A program made the position numbers and the translations under genes. DNA of 64,000 nucleotides from Lysinibacillus fusiformis (GTDB lineage Bacteria > Bacillota > Bacilli > Bacillales_A > Planococcaceae): contig NZ_CP041696.1 of assembly GCF_007362955.1 (NCBI RefSeq), forward strand, positions 3,410,001 to 3,474,000, read 5' to 3'. A model generated the notes under the pieces. That model worked only from the letters and a program-made list of their open reading frames with translations, searched no databases and was not told where the DNA came from. This document shows, one piece after another, positions 1 to 8,472 of this stretch. Positions within the stretch are counted from its first letter, which is position 1, and each line of letters begins with the position of its first letter.

Positions 1-198
1 AAATTACTTTCCATTGATGGTGTGGCACCAACGAAGGAAAATATTCGCAATGGAACATACCCATTAACGTCGGAATTTTATGCTGTGACAGTGGGAACGG
101 ATAATCCGAACGTAACGAAATTTGTCGATTGGATTGTTTCTGAAGAAGGGCAGACATTAGTCGACAAAGTTGGCTATGTACCAGTGGAAAATTTCTAA
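1..198 (+). CDS. Phosphate ABC transporter substrate-binding protein, C-terminal part (PstS-like)
   Basis: Only the last 65 codons are inside the window; the frame is open from base 1 to a TAA at 196-198. The peptide contains IDGVAPTKENIRNGTYPL, followed by EEGQTLVDKVGYVP. These match the C-terminal region of PstS-type periplasmic/lipoprotein phosphate receptors of the high-affinity Pst ABC importer. The family call rests on this stretch alone, so another tungstate- or phosphate-binding protein is possible. No pst permease or ATPase gene follows; the next transcript begins with a riboswitch. Confidence 0.7.
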   Translation, partial: KLLSIDGVAPTKENIRNGTYPLTSEFYAVTVGTDNPNVTKFVDWIVSEEGQTLVDKVGYVPVENF

Positions 199-237
199 GT
201 TATTTGCTATACTAAAATGACAATCAGATATGAAAGT

Positions 238-335
238 TTTCTAGGGTTCCGTAGCATATGCTAGCCTGGTCCGAGAGAAAACCACAAAATTATTTTTGTG
301 ACACGGAAGGATAAAAGCCTGGGAGATACTGTTTT
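238..335 (+). promoter_or_regulatory. Guanidine-I riboswitch (ykkC-yxkD leader)
   Basis: The leader carries the conserved blocks of the ykkC/yxkD class in order: CTAGGGTTCCG (241-251), GGTCCGAGAG (268-277), and ACACGGAAGGATAAAAGCCT (301-320) followed by GGGAGA. This class binds free guanidinium and turns on guanidine exporters and related genes. The 3' block overlaps the left arm of the terminator at 313-361, as expected for an ON switch in which ligand binding blocks termination. The two SMR genes directly downstream are the classic target. Confidence 0.93.
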
Positions 336-361
336 TAACAGTGTTTCTGCAGGCTTTTTTG
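313..361 (+). terminator. Riboswitch-controlled intrinsic terminator
   Basis: AAAGCCTG (314-321) pairs with CAGGCTTT (350-357), with an inner ACTGT/ACAGT stem, and is followed by a T run. Its left arm is shared with the aptamer 3' block, so aptamer folding and termination are mutually exclusive. Confidence 0.85.
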
Positions 362-496
362 TTTGGCTAAAAAATGGATATATTGCCAACGCTGAGGAAT
401 GAAAGTTTTTACTCGGGTGTAAGGGAGATTATCGCTCAGGTACGGCTATTATTACGCAATGCCAACTGTGATTACAATAGAATGGAGAGATGTGAC

Positions 497-838
497 ATGA
501 ATAAACAATGGTTAAGTGTTATTGTAGCTGCTTTTTTTGAAGTCGGTTGGGTAATCGGCTTAAAGCATGCAGGAAGTGTGTTGGAATGGATGGGTACAGC
601 AATTGCTATTTTTATTAGCTTTTATTTATTAATTAAGGCGGGAGAAACTTTACCAGTTGGGACGGTCTATGCAGTGTTTGTGGGCTTGGGAACAGCAGGA
701 ACGGTGTGTGCTGATAGCTTACTATTTGGAGAGCCGTGGAAGTTGGCCAAGATCTTATGTATCGTCGTTTTGCTAGCGGGAGTCGTGGGCTTAAAGCTAT
801 TAACGGGTGAACCAAAAGATAAAGAGGTGAAGGCATAA
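497..838 (+). CDS. ykkC: Guanidinium exporter subunit, SMR family (YkkC/GdnC-like)
   Basis: A 113-residue, four-helix small multidrug resistance protein. The membrane-embedded glutamate of the family is Glu15 ([13 protein letters not shown]), and the [16 protein letters not shown] stretch is typical of YkkC. With the next gene it probably forms a heterodimeric proton-coupled exporter of guanidinium in the cytoplasmic membrane. The ATG at 497 is preferred over an upstream in-frame ATG at 374 because 374 lies just behind the riboswitch terminator, has no ribosome site and would add 41 residues unlike the family; AATGGAGAG precedes 497. The stop overlaps the next start by one base (TAATG), so the two are translationally coupled. 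Confidence 0.92.
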   Translation: MNKQWLSVIVAAFFEVGWVIGLKHAGSVLEWMGTAIAIFISFYLLIKAGETLPVGTVYAVFVGLGTAGTVCADSLLFGEPWKLAKILCIVVLLAGVVGLKLLTGEPKDKEVKA

Positions 839-1152
839 TGGCATGGATTGCATTAGTTGTCGCGGGACTTTGTGAAATGATGGGTGTTTTTATGATTAGC
901 AAATATAATGACAGCAAGAGCATGAAAGATTTAATGTTACTTATCATTACGTTTACACTCAGCTTTGCTGGTCTTGCTTATGCTATGGAAACTTTACAGA
1001 TGGGTACAGCCTACGCAATATGGACAGGGATCGGAGCAGCGGGAGGTGCACTGTTAGGCATGCTGTTTTTTAATGAATCCAAAGATTGGCGACGTGTAAT
1101 ATGTATAGCTCTTGTCTTAGGGGCAGCGATTTGTTTAAAAATAATATCTTAA
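838..1152 (+). CDS. ykkD: Guanidinium exporter subunit, SMR family (YkkD/GdnD-like)
   Basis: A 104-residue SMR protein with four predicted helices. Glu13 lies in GLCEMMGV and the AMETLQMGTAYAIWTGIGAAGG segment (1000-1050) is characteristic of YkkD. It is the partner of the preceding subunit; both belong to the riboswitch-controlled transcript. The ribosome site AAAGAGGTGA lies inside the end of the first gene. Regulation by guanidine and function as a paired exporter are inferred from the riboswitch plus family. Confidence 0.92.
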   Translation: MAWIALVVAGLCEMMGVFMISKYNDSKSMKDLMLLIITFTLSFAGLAYAMETLQMGTAYAIWTGIGAAGGALLGMLFFNESKDWRRVICIALVLGAAICLKIIS

Positions 1153-1169
1153 ATATTGAATGACTACAT

Positions 1170-1213
1170 GAAACAAGCACTGCCAATTGAGTAATCGGCA
1201 GTGCTTGTTTTAA
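1170..1213. terminator. Bidirectional terminator between ykkD and opuAC
   Basis: AAACAAGCACTGCC (1171-1184) is the perfect complement of GGCAGTGCTTGTTT (1197-1210), with A and T runs on both sides. It serves the two convergent transcripts. Confidence 0.9.
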
Positions 1214-1216
1214 AAA

Positions 1217-2089
1217 TTATTTTTCTACATCCTTCGTCCATTCAGCCACTTTGTCTGCATTGTCTTTGACCCAGTCTTTCGCAGCTTCTTTTGGATCTTT
1301 ACCATCCATGATTTCTAGCATAATACTCTCTAAATCATCCGATGTCCAGTGGAAGTTATCCAGTACTTTATAGACATCTGGTTGATCTTCTTTCAACCCT
1401 TTACGTACGAATGTGTTAATTGTTTCTTCTCCACCAAAGACACCTTTTGGATCTTCTAAATATTTCAAGTCATATGAAGCGAATTTCCAGTGTGGAGACC
1501 AGCCTGTTACGATAATTTCTTCTTTATTATTAATCGCTTTAGAAAGAGCCGTAGTCATTGCACCTGATGAAGAAGTTAATAGATTCCAATCTGCTAGATT
1601 ATCATACTCTTCTAATGCCTTTTCAGTGGCAGCAGTGATACCAGCACCTGGTTCAATACCTGTAATCGTGTGGTCTGCTTCATTTTTTAAATCCTCGATT
1701 GAGTTGACCTTCATATAGCTTGGTACCACAAGACCAATTTTAGCACCAGCAAGGTTTTCTCCAAGCGCATCTAGATTGTCTTTATATTTTTCATATTGAG
1801 AACCATGTGTATGTGGTAACCAAGCAGCAACCATGCCATCTGCTTCACCTTTTGAAACAGCTTCCCACATAATAGCGTTATCAAGTGGTGTTAGCGAAAC
1901 ATCATAGCCTAAGTCCTCAAGAACCTGACCAACGACATGTGTCGAAGCGATTTCTGTGTCCCATTCAACATAAGCTAAATTGACCTCTTTTGAATCCCCG
2001 CTCTTACCAGAATCATCCCCACTACATGCAGCGAGCATTAAGCCAAGTCCTAATGCCATTCCTAATTTAGATAAAGTTTTCAGTTTCAT
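1217..2089 (-). CDS. opuAC: Glycine betaine ABC transporter substrate-binding lipoprotein (OpuAC)
   Basis: A 290-residue lipoprotein of the OpuAC family. It starts with a lipoprotein signal, lipobox LAAC with Cys22, followed by a Ser/Gly/Asp linker. The rest is the two-lobe binding fold with the aromatic and WSPHWKF segments that cage quaternary ammonium groups. It delivers glycine betaine or proline betaine to the OpuAB permease for osmoprotection. The ATG at 2089 is chosen because GAAAGGAAGA lies just upstream and the signal peptide begins there; an in-frame ATG at 2167 would put 26 non-signal residues first. It is the last gene of opuAA-opuAB-opuAC. Confidence 0.93.
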   Translation of the reverse strand: MKLKTLSKLGMALGLGLMLAACSGDDSGKSGDSKEVNLAYVEWDTEIASTHVVGQVLEDLGYDVSLTPLDNAIMWEAVSKGEADGMVAAWLPHTHGSQYEKYKDNLDALGENLAGAKIGLVVPSYMKVNSIEDLKNEADHTITGIEPGAGITAATEKALEEYDNLADWNLLTSSSGAMTTALSKAINNKEEIIVTGWSPHWKFASYDLKYLEDPKGVFGGEETINTFVRKGLKEDQPDVYKVLDNFHWTSDDLESIMLEIMDGKDPKEAAKDWVKDNADKVAEWTKDVEK

Positions 2090-2227
2090 CGAATCTTCCT
2101 TTCTTCTTTCATTATTTTCACATTCGGCCAAAGATATACTGATTACTTTTTGATCTCTTATGGCCAAAGTTCTTAATCTTCACCCCTGCATCACGACCTA
2201 TCTGATGTTGCAGGGGCGAATGTACGC

Positions 2228-3082
2228 TTACAGTTCTTTCTTTTTATTAAAGCTTTGCGTTAAGCGATCAATAATAATGGCGAAAATCACGAGTCCTAAA
2301 CCTGCAACGAAACCATTCCCAACCTGTGTACGTTGCAGCGCTGTTAGTACTTCACGGCCGAGGCCAGGTGCACCAATCATTGAGGCGATAACGACCATCG
2401 AAAGTGATAACATAACTGTTTGGTTAATCCCTGCCATAATAGTTGATTTGGCTAGGGGAATTTCTACTTTAAATAGCTTTTGACTAGACGTACTACCATA
2501 GGAATCAGCAGCTTCGGCTAATTCTTTCGGTACTTGGCGAATCCCTAAATTCGTCATACGAACAGTTGGTGGTAAGGCAAAAATAACAGATGCAAATACG
2601 CCAGGCACGATACCTATACCGAAAAAGGCAACAGCAGGAATTAAATAAACGAAGCCAGGCATCGTTTGCATGAAATCGAGTATCGGTTTAATAATGCTTT
2701 CCGCAACACTTGATTTGGACATGAGGATACCTAATGGAATCCCAATCACAATTGAAATGACACTTGAAAACAGCACGAGTGTAGTGGTTTCCATCAGATG
2801 TGTCCATAAGCCTTGATTATAAATAAATAACAGACCTATTAAAGAAAACGTAGCAAGCCCATACTTTTTGCCAGTTACGAAAAACGCAAATATGACAACA
2901 AGTAATATTAGAATAATTGCAGGAATGCCAATTAATAAATCAGTGACCTGACTCATGAGTAGTTTTCCGGTTTTTTGAATCGCACTAAAGAATACAGAAA
3001 AATTACTCGTCAACCAGTCCATAGCTGATTCTACCCAAGGGGCAAGCGGTAATGTTGGTATATTGTCTAAAAAATTATTCAT
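2228..3082 (-). CDS. opuAB: Glycine betaine ABC transporter permease (OpuAB)
   Basis: A 284-residue polytopic membrane protein of the binding-protein-dependent transport family. The cytoplasmic EAA-type loop ([20 protein letters not shown]) that contacts the ATPase is clear, and the [19 protein letters not shown]-like region matches proline/glycine-betaine permeases. The ATG at 3082 follows a GAGGAGG ribosome site and overlaps the end of opuAA by 8 bp, which indicates coupling. It forms the translocation pore with OpuAA and OpuAC. Confidence 0.92.
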   Translation of the reverse strand: MNNFLDNIPTLPLAPWVESAMDWLTSNFSVFFSAIQKTGKLLMSQVTDLLIGIPAIILILLVVIFAFFVTGKKYGLATFSLIGLLFIYNQGLWTHLMETTTLVLFSSVISIVIGIPLGILMSKSSVAESIIKPILDFMQTMPGFVYLIPAVAFFGIGIVPGVFASVIFALPPTVRMTNLGIRQVPKELAEAADSYGSTSSQKLFKVEIPLAKSTIMAGINQTVMLSLSMVVIASMIGAPGLGREVLTALQRTQVGNGFVAGLGLVIFAIIIDRLTQSFNKKKEL

Positions 3083-4274
3083 GTACTTCGGCCTCCTCAT
3101 TGAACGAAGAAAGTGCTTCAATGACTACGCCTCGGATGAGAACACCGAGTAAACGTTCATCTTTCACTACTGCAATTGGAGTAGGGGAATTATAAATCAT
3201 TCCTAATATATCCTGTAAAAGCATGTCCGGGGGAACAGTCAAAATTTCTGACTGAACAATAGAATGCACGGTTTGCTCATGCCTTTTAGCAGCAGCTAGT
3301 GCATCGTCTGCGGTAATATAACCCTTTAACTTACGATTTTTATCGACAGCCATTAGAATACTCACTGTCTCTTCACGCATTCGTTTAAGCGCTACTGTAG
3401 GTCCATCAAGGTCGACATTAACATATACAGGTCGAACCATAGCGTTTTCAGCAGTTAGTACTTTCGAGCGATCGACATCTTCTACGAATGTTCGGACATA
3501 GTCATTTGCTGGGTTGGTTAGAATTTCTTCACCCGTACCAATTTGAATAATGGAGCCGTCCTTCATAATGGCGATACGGTCACCAATACGTAGTGCTTCA
3601 TTCAAGTCATGGGTGATAAACAAAATTGTTTTTTTCATTGTTTGTTGAAGATCGAGTAATTCATCTTGCATTTCTTTTCGAATAAGAGGATCAAGAGCAG
3701 AGAATGCCTCATCCATTAGTAATATTTCTGGATCATTTGCAAGTGCGCGAGCTAAACCAACACGCTGTTGCATTCCTCCAGATAATTGATTTGGATACTG
3801 GTCTTTATAGGCGAGTAAGCCAGCATTTGCAAGAGCTTGTTCTGCTTTTGTTTTACGTTCTTCTTTTGAGATGCCTCTAATTTCAAGACCGTATTCGGTA
3901 TTTTGTAGTAGTGTACGGTGAGGAAATAAACCGAAGTTTTGGAAAACCATGCTCATTTTATTACGGCGAACGGTTCGTAAAGCATCTTTTCCCATTTTAG
4001 AAATGTTTTCTCCATCGATAAAAATATTTCCGCTTGTTGGTTCAATCAGACGATTTAGTAATCGAATAAGTGTTGATTTACCACTGCCTGATAAACCCAT
4101 GATGACGAAAATTTCACCTTCATTTACGGTGAAACTAGCATCATAAACACCCACGGTTGCACCTGTTTCTTTTAAAATATCTGTTTTGCTCTTCTGTTGC
4201 TTAACGAGTTCTAATGCTTGAGGAATATGTTTTCCAAATACCTTAGAAACATGTTCTACTTTTAGTTTTTCCAT
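3075..4274 (-). CDS. opuAA: Glycine betaine ABC transporter ATP-binding protein with CBS domains (OpuAA)
   Basis: A 399-residue ATPase. Walker A is GLSGSGKST (residues 60-68), the signature is LSGGMQQR, and Walker B is [13 protein letters not shown] with the H-loop FITHD. The C-terminal ~130 residues form the tandem CBS module that senses ionic strength in OpuA-type importers. The length matches OpuAA/ProV proteins. It is the first gene of the opuA operon and sits downstream of a BusR-like regulator on the same strand. Confidence 0.93.
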   Translation of the reverse strand: MEKLKVEHVSKVFGKHIPQALELVKQQKSKTDILKETGATVGVYDASFTVNEGEIFVIMGLSGSGKSTLIRLLNRLIEPTSGNIFIDGENISKMGKDALRTVRRNKMSMVFQNFGLFPHRTLLQNTEYGLEIRGISKEERKTKAEQALANAGLLAYKDQYPNQLSGGMQQRVGLARALANDPEILLMDEAFSALDPLIRKEMQDELLDLQQTMKKTILFITHDLNEALRIGDRIAIMKDGSIIQIGTGEEILTNPANDYVRTFVEDVDRSKVLTAENAMVRPVYVNVDLDGPTVALKRMREETVSILMAVDKNRKLKGYITADDALAAAKRHEQTVHSIVQSEILTVPPDMLLQDILGMIYNSPTPIAVVKDERLLGVLIRGVVIEALSSFNEEAEVHE

Positions 4275-4471
4275 AGAACCACTCCTTTCGTGAATTTATC
4301 TCACATTAATATGCAGTAAGACGATCACCTTAAGAAGTAAAGTAGGTAGGTGGTCATCTTCTGCTCATAAGTATGATAAAACGACACCACATGTATACGT
4401 GATCTTCATTCTGCCGCTCTTGCCTATACATCATGAGATAAGAGAAAAACCCTCCCTGTGGGAAGTTAAAA

Positions 4472-4501
4472 TTTATACTATTTGAGGATAATGATATCCA
4501 A
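4472..4501 (-). promoter_or_regulatory. Candidate opuA promoter
   Basis: On the minus strand TTGGAT (4496-4501) and TATAAA (4472-4477) are 18 bp apart, about 200 bp upstream of opuAA. A second possibility, TTGTTA ... TATCAT, overlaps the dyad at 4510-4545. Neither is perfect. The long 5' leader also contains a short CTTCCC/GGGAGG stem followed by T5 (about 4446-4465), which could attenuate. Confidence 0.45.
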
Positions 4502-4509
4502 AAATGAAC

Positions 4510-4545
4510 AAGTAACAACTTAACGTTAACAAAAGGTTGTTACTT
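4510..4545. promoter_or_regulatory. Inverted repeat upstream of opuA, candidate BusR operator
   Basis: AAGTAACAAC (4510-4519) and GTTGTTACTT (4536-4545) are perfect complements; a palindrome TTAACGTTAA (4520-4529) lies between them. The dyad sits beside the opuA promoter and just downstream of a BusR-like repressor gene, which makes it the best operator candidate. Binding by that protein is inferred. Confidence 0.5.
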
Positions 4546-4565
4546 TTGTCAAATCGACAAACAAG

Positions 4566-4612
4566 AAAAAAACCGCTTAAACGCTGTGATATCAGCGCTT
4601 AAGCGGTTTTTA
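4566..4612. terminator. Terminator of the busR-like gene
   Basis: AACCGCTTAA (4571-4580) pairs with TTAAGCGGTT (4599-4608), extended by CGCT/AGCG, with A and T runs outside. It overlaps the stop codon of the regulator and separates it from opuA on the same strand. Confidence 0.85.
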
Positions 4613-5245
4613 ATTTGGATATAAAAAGCTCTGCACACGAGCTAAGCTTTCGTCATTTCCGATAAAGTAAATAATATCGCCATCTTCAAATGAAAGATAC
4701 GGTCCGGGTGATAATAATAATTCGTTTCCGCGACGAATACCGACAATTGTGCCAGATGTGTTTTGCCAAAAATTTAATTCTTGCAGCGTTTGGTGAATGC
4801 AAGGACTTTCTGCTGTCATTTCAATTTGATAAGGGATAAATGGATTGACGGAGCGGAAATGTTCAGTTCGACTAATGAGTTGTTTTGTTTTTTCCTGTAA
4901 ATTCAACAGTTCATTTTGTTGCTTATGAATACTTGTTAAAAGCTCATTTTGTAGCTCGTGAACGGATTGAACATCATGGAATTGCCGGACAAATCGCGCT
5001 GCTTTTTCATATGATTTAATGAAGACACCACTGCCTTTGGAAGCTTCCACGATTTCTAAATCTTGTAATACAGCAATCGCTCTTCTTGCGGTTTCAGCTG
5101 ATACATTATATTGGCTTGCAAGCGAAGATCTTGCGTATATTTTATCGCCTATTTGATACTTTTTTTCTACAATTTTTGAGGCAAGGTCCACCGCGATTTG
5201 CTGGTATTTTGGCTGCTTCACCTGAACATTTTTTTCTAAGTTCAT
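4610..5245 (-). CDS. busR: GntR-type regulator with RCK_C domain, BusR-like c-di-AMP sensor
   Basis: A 211-residue protein in three parts. Residues ~10-75 form a GntR winged helix (YQQIAVDLASKIVEKKYQIGD, ARSSLASQYNVSAETARRAI). Residues ~85-130 are rich in Gln/Asn/Leu heptads and should form a coiled coil. Residues ~135-211 are a TrkA-C/RCK_C domain (SGTIVGIRRGNELLLSPGP, FEDGDIIYFIG). This architecture and length are those of BusR, which represses glycine-betaine importers when bound to c-di-AMP. The opuA operon lies next on the same strand, matching the known regulon. The symbol is by architecture and context. Confidence 0.82.
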   Translation of the reverse strand: MNLEKNVQVKQPKYQQIAVDLASKIVEKKYQIGDKIYARSSLASQYNVSAETARRAIAVLQDLEIVEASKGSGVFIKSYEKAARFVRQFHDVQSVHELQNELLTSIHKQQNELLNLQEKTKQLISRTEHFRSVNPFIPYQIEMTAESPCIHQTLQELNFWQNTSGTIVGIRRGNELLLSPGPYLSFEDGDIIYFIGNDESLARVQSFLYPN

Positions 5246-5404
5246 TCTAAACTTCCTTTCGTGTCATAACAACTTACCTCAGCTTATTATAGACTAGCCT
5301 GCACAGAAAAAATAGCATCTCCATAAGCTATTAGTATATGATTGAAACGTCTTCTAACAGTTTTCGGTTCATCGAAAATTTTTTCATAGAATAGGAGCTG
5401 ATGT

Positions 5405-5456
5405 TTGACAGTTTTCAGTTATTATTATAAACTAAGTTACGTTATGTAAGTAACGT
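5405..5456 (+). promoter_or_regulatory. Promoter and operator candidate of the flavin-branch operon
   Basis: A perfect -35 TTGACA (5405-5410) is followed by an AT-rich -10 (TATAAA at 5426, or TAAACT at 5428 with 17-bp spacing). Immediately downstream ACGTTA (5439-5444) and TAACGT (5451-5456) form an inverted repeat where a repressor would act. No FMN riboswitch core is present in 5246-5519. Confidence 0.6.
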
Positions 5457-5519
5457 GTGAATACAAGCGCTCAGTTAGCAAAATTGGCTAGCTGTTTACA
5501 ATAGAAAGTTGGAGAAAAT

Positions 5520-6251
5520 ATGACAATTACTACTAAAGTTATGGATATAGTGAAAGACAAAATGGCAATCGTAAAGCAATCTGAAACAGCTAATATTTGT
5601 CTAGTTGGTCCGGTGAAATTACCAATTAAACAAGGTGAATTTTCAGCAACATTTCAATGGTATAACTGGTTAAAAGTTGATGCGAATCTATCAAAAGAAG
5701 AAATAATTGATGGTCTATCCACTGCAAATTTAGCATTTATGCAACAATCATCAGTTCTTGTCTATGGTGATTTTGCACATGCAGATGATGCTTTAATCCG
5801 CATGCACAGTATTTGCCATACGGGTGATATTTTTGGGAGCCAACGCTGTGACTGTGGCTATCAATTACATGAATCCATGAAAATGATTGTAGAGCATGGC
5901 TGCGGTGCAATTTTCTATTTAGCAGATCATGAAGGTCGTGGTATCGGTCTATTCTCGAAATCACTTGCTTATTTATTACAAGAGGAAGGATTAGACACGG
6001 TTGAAGCAAACCATGCACTTGGTTTCCCAGATGATACTCGCTCTTATGAGGATGCCATTTCTGTGTTGGCTGCACTTCGTACGAAGCCTGTAACGCTTAT
6101 TACAAATAATCCGAAGAAGCTGGCAGCATTACAGGAGCACGGTTTAGCTGCAGAAGGACATGTCCCATTATGGGGTGGTTTAACGGAGACGAATAGCTTT
6201 TATTTAAATACAAAAGTAGAAAAATCTGGCCATATGCGTGGAACGAAGTAA
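5520..6251 (+). CDS. GTP cyclohydrolase II (RibA-type, stand-alone)
   Basis: A 243-residue RibA-family protein without a RibB (DHBP synthase) domain. Zinc ligands are Cys99, Cys110 and Cys112 (HSICHTGDIFGSQRCDCG). EGRGIGL, DTVEANHALGF and TNNPKK follow in family order. GTP cyclohydrolase II opens GTP to 2,5-diamino-6-ribosylamino-pyrimidinone phosphate, the first step of riboflavin and of several azapteridine or deazaflavin-like pathways. The loop before EGRG reads YLADH rather than the common YLRQ, and there is a longer N-terminus than in minimal RibA. Its operon contains RibD, a flavoprotein monooxygenase and a HAD phosphatase but no RibB, RibE or RibH, so a specialised role is likely. Confidence 0.88.
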   Translation: MTITTKVMDIVKDKMAIVKQSETANICLVGPVKLPIKQGEFSATFQWYNWLKVDANLSKEEIIDGLSTANLAFMQQSSVLVYGDFAHADDALIRMHSICHTGDIFGSQRCDCGYQLHESMKMIVEHGCGAIFYLADHEGRGIGLFSKSLAYLLQEEGLDTVEANHALGFPDDTRSYEDAISVLAALRTKPVTLITNNPKKLAALQEHGLAAEGHVPLWGGLTETNSFYLNTKVEKSGHMRGTK

Positions 6252-6266
6252 GAGGAGGGTGCGAAG

Positions 6267-7376
6267 ATGACAGCAGATGAAAAATATATGCAATTAGCAC
6301 TTGATTTAGCAGCGAGTGCTAGAGGGAATACAAATCCCAATCCACTTGTAGGGGCTGTCATTGTGAAAGATGGCGTCATTGTGGGGACTGGTTTACACCG
6401 AAAAGCGGGCGAGCCACATGCGGAAGTGCATGCTTTTCGTATGGCTGGAGAACATGCAAAAGGCGCTACACTTTATGTAACACTTGAGCCATGTTCACAT
6501 TACGGTAAAACGCCTCCGTGTGCGAACTTAGTGAAGGAATCACAAGTGAGTCGTGTTGTTGTGGCGATGCAAGATCCAAACCCATCTGTAGCAGGTCGAG
6601 GCATTAAATTGCTACGTGATGCAGGAATTGAAGTAGAGGTTGGTGTCCTAGAAGACCAATCTCGTCGTTTAAACGAACGCTTCATTCACAATATGCTGAC
6701 AAAACGTCCATTTGTGCTTTCAAAATATGCGATGACCTTGGATGGCAAAATTGCTGCACATACTGGCCATTCCAAATGGGTAACAGGTGAGGCTGCACGT
6801 GAGGATGTTCACCATATTCGTCATGAGGTAGATGGCATCTTAGTGGGGGTTGGCACAGTTATCGCTGATAACCCTGCCTTAACAACGAGACTAAAAGAAG
6901 GATACGGCAAAAACCCTGCACGTATTATTATGGATAGTACACTTCGAATACCGCCGCATGCGAATGCTTTAAATGTAGAAGAAGCAAAAACAATTGTTGT
7001 ATGCAGTGAGGGTGTTGAGCAAGAAAAAATCACGGCATTAGAAGCGAAAGGTGTAACCGTCGTACCAGTACGTCGTGAGCGGGAGGGTCTTGTGATTGAC
7101 GAAATGCTTGAAAAGCTTTACTTACTAGGCTTGACAGATATTTTAGTTGAGGGTGGAAGCGCTATAAATGCTTCATTTTTACAAAGTGGTGCCATCAACA
7201 AATATGTCATTTACGTTGCGCCAAAGGTTTTAGGTGGTCGTCTATCACTAACGCCTATTGCTGGTCATAGTCCGACATCTATGGATGAAGCATGGGATGT
7301 GGAATTTGCTTCATTTGACAAAGTAGGTCAAGATTTACGTATTATTGCTTACCCGAAGAAAGGTGAGGAAAAGTGA
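6267..7376 (+). CDS. ribD: Bifunctional pyrimidine deaminase/reductase (RibD)
   Basis: A 369-residue protein with both RibD domains. The N-terminal deaminase has the zinc set His51-Ala-Glu53 and PCSHYGKTPPC with Cys76 and Cys85. The C-terminal reductase has KYAMTLDGKIA, SKWVTGEAAR, DGILVGVGT and VEGGSAINASFL. It would deaminate the GTP cyclohydrolase II product and reduce the ribose side chain to ribityl. A GAGGAGGG ribosome site precedes the ATG, 15 bp behind the previous gene. The stop overlaps the next start by 4 bp (GTGA). Confidence 0.9.
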   Translation: MTADEKYMQLALDLAASARGNTNPNPLVGAVIVKDGVIVGTGLHRKAGEPHAEVHAFRMAGEHAKGATLYVTLEPCSHYGKTPPCANLVKESQVSRVVVAMQDPNPSVAGRGIKLLRDAGIEVEVGVLEDQSRRLNERFIHNMLTKRPFVLSKYAMTLDGKIAAHTGHSKWVTGEAAREDVHHIRHEVDGILVGVGTVIADNPALTTRLKEGYGKNPARIIMDSTLRIPPHANALNVEEAKTIVVCSEGVEQEKITALEAKGVTVVPVRREREGLVIDEMLEKLYLLGLTDILVEGGSAINASFLQSGAINKYVIYVAPKVLGGRLSLTPIAGHSPTSMDEAWDVEFASFDKVGQDLRIIAYPKKGEEK

Positions 7377-8458
7377 ATTTTCAAGCGGATGTTTGTATCG
7401 TTGGGGCCGGACCAAGTGGTGCACTACTCTCGCATTTATTAGCGAAAAAGGGTCTTTCCGTGATATTACTGGAACAAAACGCAGCGCTTGGGCAGGCATT
7501 TCGTGGCGAGCATTTAAACGAAGAGGGCGAGGCAGTTTTAACAAGTCATCATCTTCTTAAAGCTGTCGAAGCTCTTGGCATTTTACGTATGAAAAAGCTA
7601 GAGTATTATGCAAATGGCAGAGCATTTAAAACGATTTTTCCAGATGAAGCTGTTGGTCATTTAGGTATTCATGTGCCACAAGCACATTTACTAAAGGGAA
7701 TACTACAAGAAACACAACAATTTCCACACTTCACTAGCTTCTTAAATACGAAAGTTACAAAACTTATTACTGATCAAGCGGGACGTTTTGTCGGTGTTGT
7801 GGCAACAAAGGATGGCGAAAAAATTGAAATCGTGAGTCAGCTTATCATAGGTGCTGATGGGCGTTACTCTACCATTCGTAAGCAAGCACACATTGACATT
7901 CAGAAGCACAAACATGGCTTTGATTTGCTATGGGCAAAAATTCCTGCACCACAAGGGTGGGAGCCCTCCATTAAAATGGCGTTAATCGGGGATAAACAAT
8001 TGTCACTTTTCACGCAAGCAGGGGGCTTTATTCAAATTGGCTGGAACATTGAGCAAGGCAGTTTTCCGCAGCTCAGAAAACAAGCGTTTACGCCGTTTAT
8101 TAAACAGCTTACTGAAGCGTTTCCTGAGTTAGCTGAAATAGTAATTCACCATATTCAATCGTGGCAAGATTTTGTTTTGCTCGATGTGTTTAGTAGTCAT
8201 TGTGACTGCTGGGGAACAGACGGACTTGTGTTGTTAGGGGATGCGGTTCACACGATGACACCTACTGGAGCATTTGGCTTAAATAGTGCGCTAAAGGATG
8301 CAGATTGTCTTGCGTCGCTGTTAACGAAAGAGACGATTGCACAATTTAACGTACAAGATTTTCAACAAATGCGAGAGCTAGCCGTTGAGGAAGTGTTGGC
8401 GAAGCAAATTGAAAAAGAACAAACCTTTGCATCGAACTTTGTAGACTGGGCCTCTTGA
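7373..8458 (+). CDS. FAD-dependent aromatic-ring-type monooxygenase
   Basis: A 361-residue group A flavoprotein hydroxylase of the PHBH/UbiH fold. The Rossmann motif GAGPSG is at residues 11-16, the DG motif appears in GADGRYSTIRK and the GD motif in GDAVHTMTPTGAFGLNSA. Such enzymes hydroxylate or oxidise aromatic and heterocyclic rings with NAD(P)H and O2. It starts at GTG 7373 overlapping the ribD stop, with AAGGTGAGG as ribosome site. Such an enzyme is not part of ordinary riboflavin synthesis. In this operon it could oxidise a pyrimidine or pteridine intermediate; the substrate is unknown. Confidence 0.85.
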   Translation: MNFQADVCIVGAGPSGALLSHLLAKKGLSVILLEQNAALGQAFRGEHLNEEGEAVLTSHHLLKAVEALGILRMKKLEYYANGRAFKTIFPDEAVGHLGIHVPQAHLLKGILQETQQFPHFTSFLNTKVTKLITDQAGRFVGVVATKDGEKIEIVSQLIIGADGRYSTIRKQAHIDIQKHKHGFDLLWAKIPAPQGWEPSIKMALIGDKQLSLFTQAGGFIQIGWNIEQGSFPQLRKQAFTPFIKQLTEAFPELAEIVIHHIQSWQDFVLLDVFSSHCDCWGTDGLVLLGDAVHTMTPTGAFGLNSALKDADCLASLLTKETIAQFNVQDFQQMRELAVEEVLAKQIEKEQTFASNFVDWAS

Positions 8459-8472
8459 AAGGAAGAAAATAG

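Noticed and set aside
4275-4509. ydaO-type c-di-AMP riboswitch in the opuA leader
   Set aside because: The long leader suggested one, but no conserved ydaO core was found; regulation by the BusR-like protein is simpler.
5246-5519. FMN riboswitch before the RibA/RibD genes
   Set aside because: The conserved RFN blocks (such as AGGATAT and TTCGGGGC) are absent; only a standard promoter and an inverted repeat are seen.
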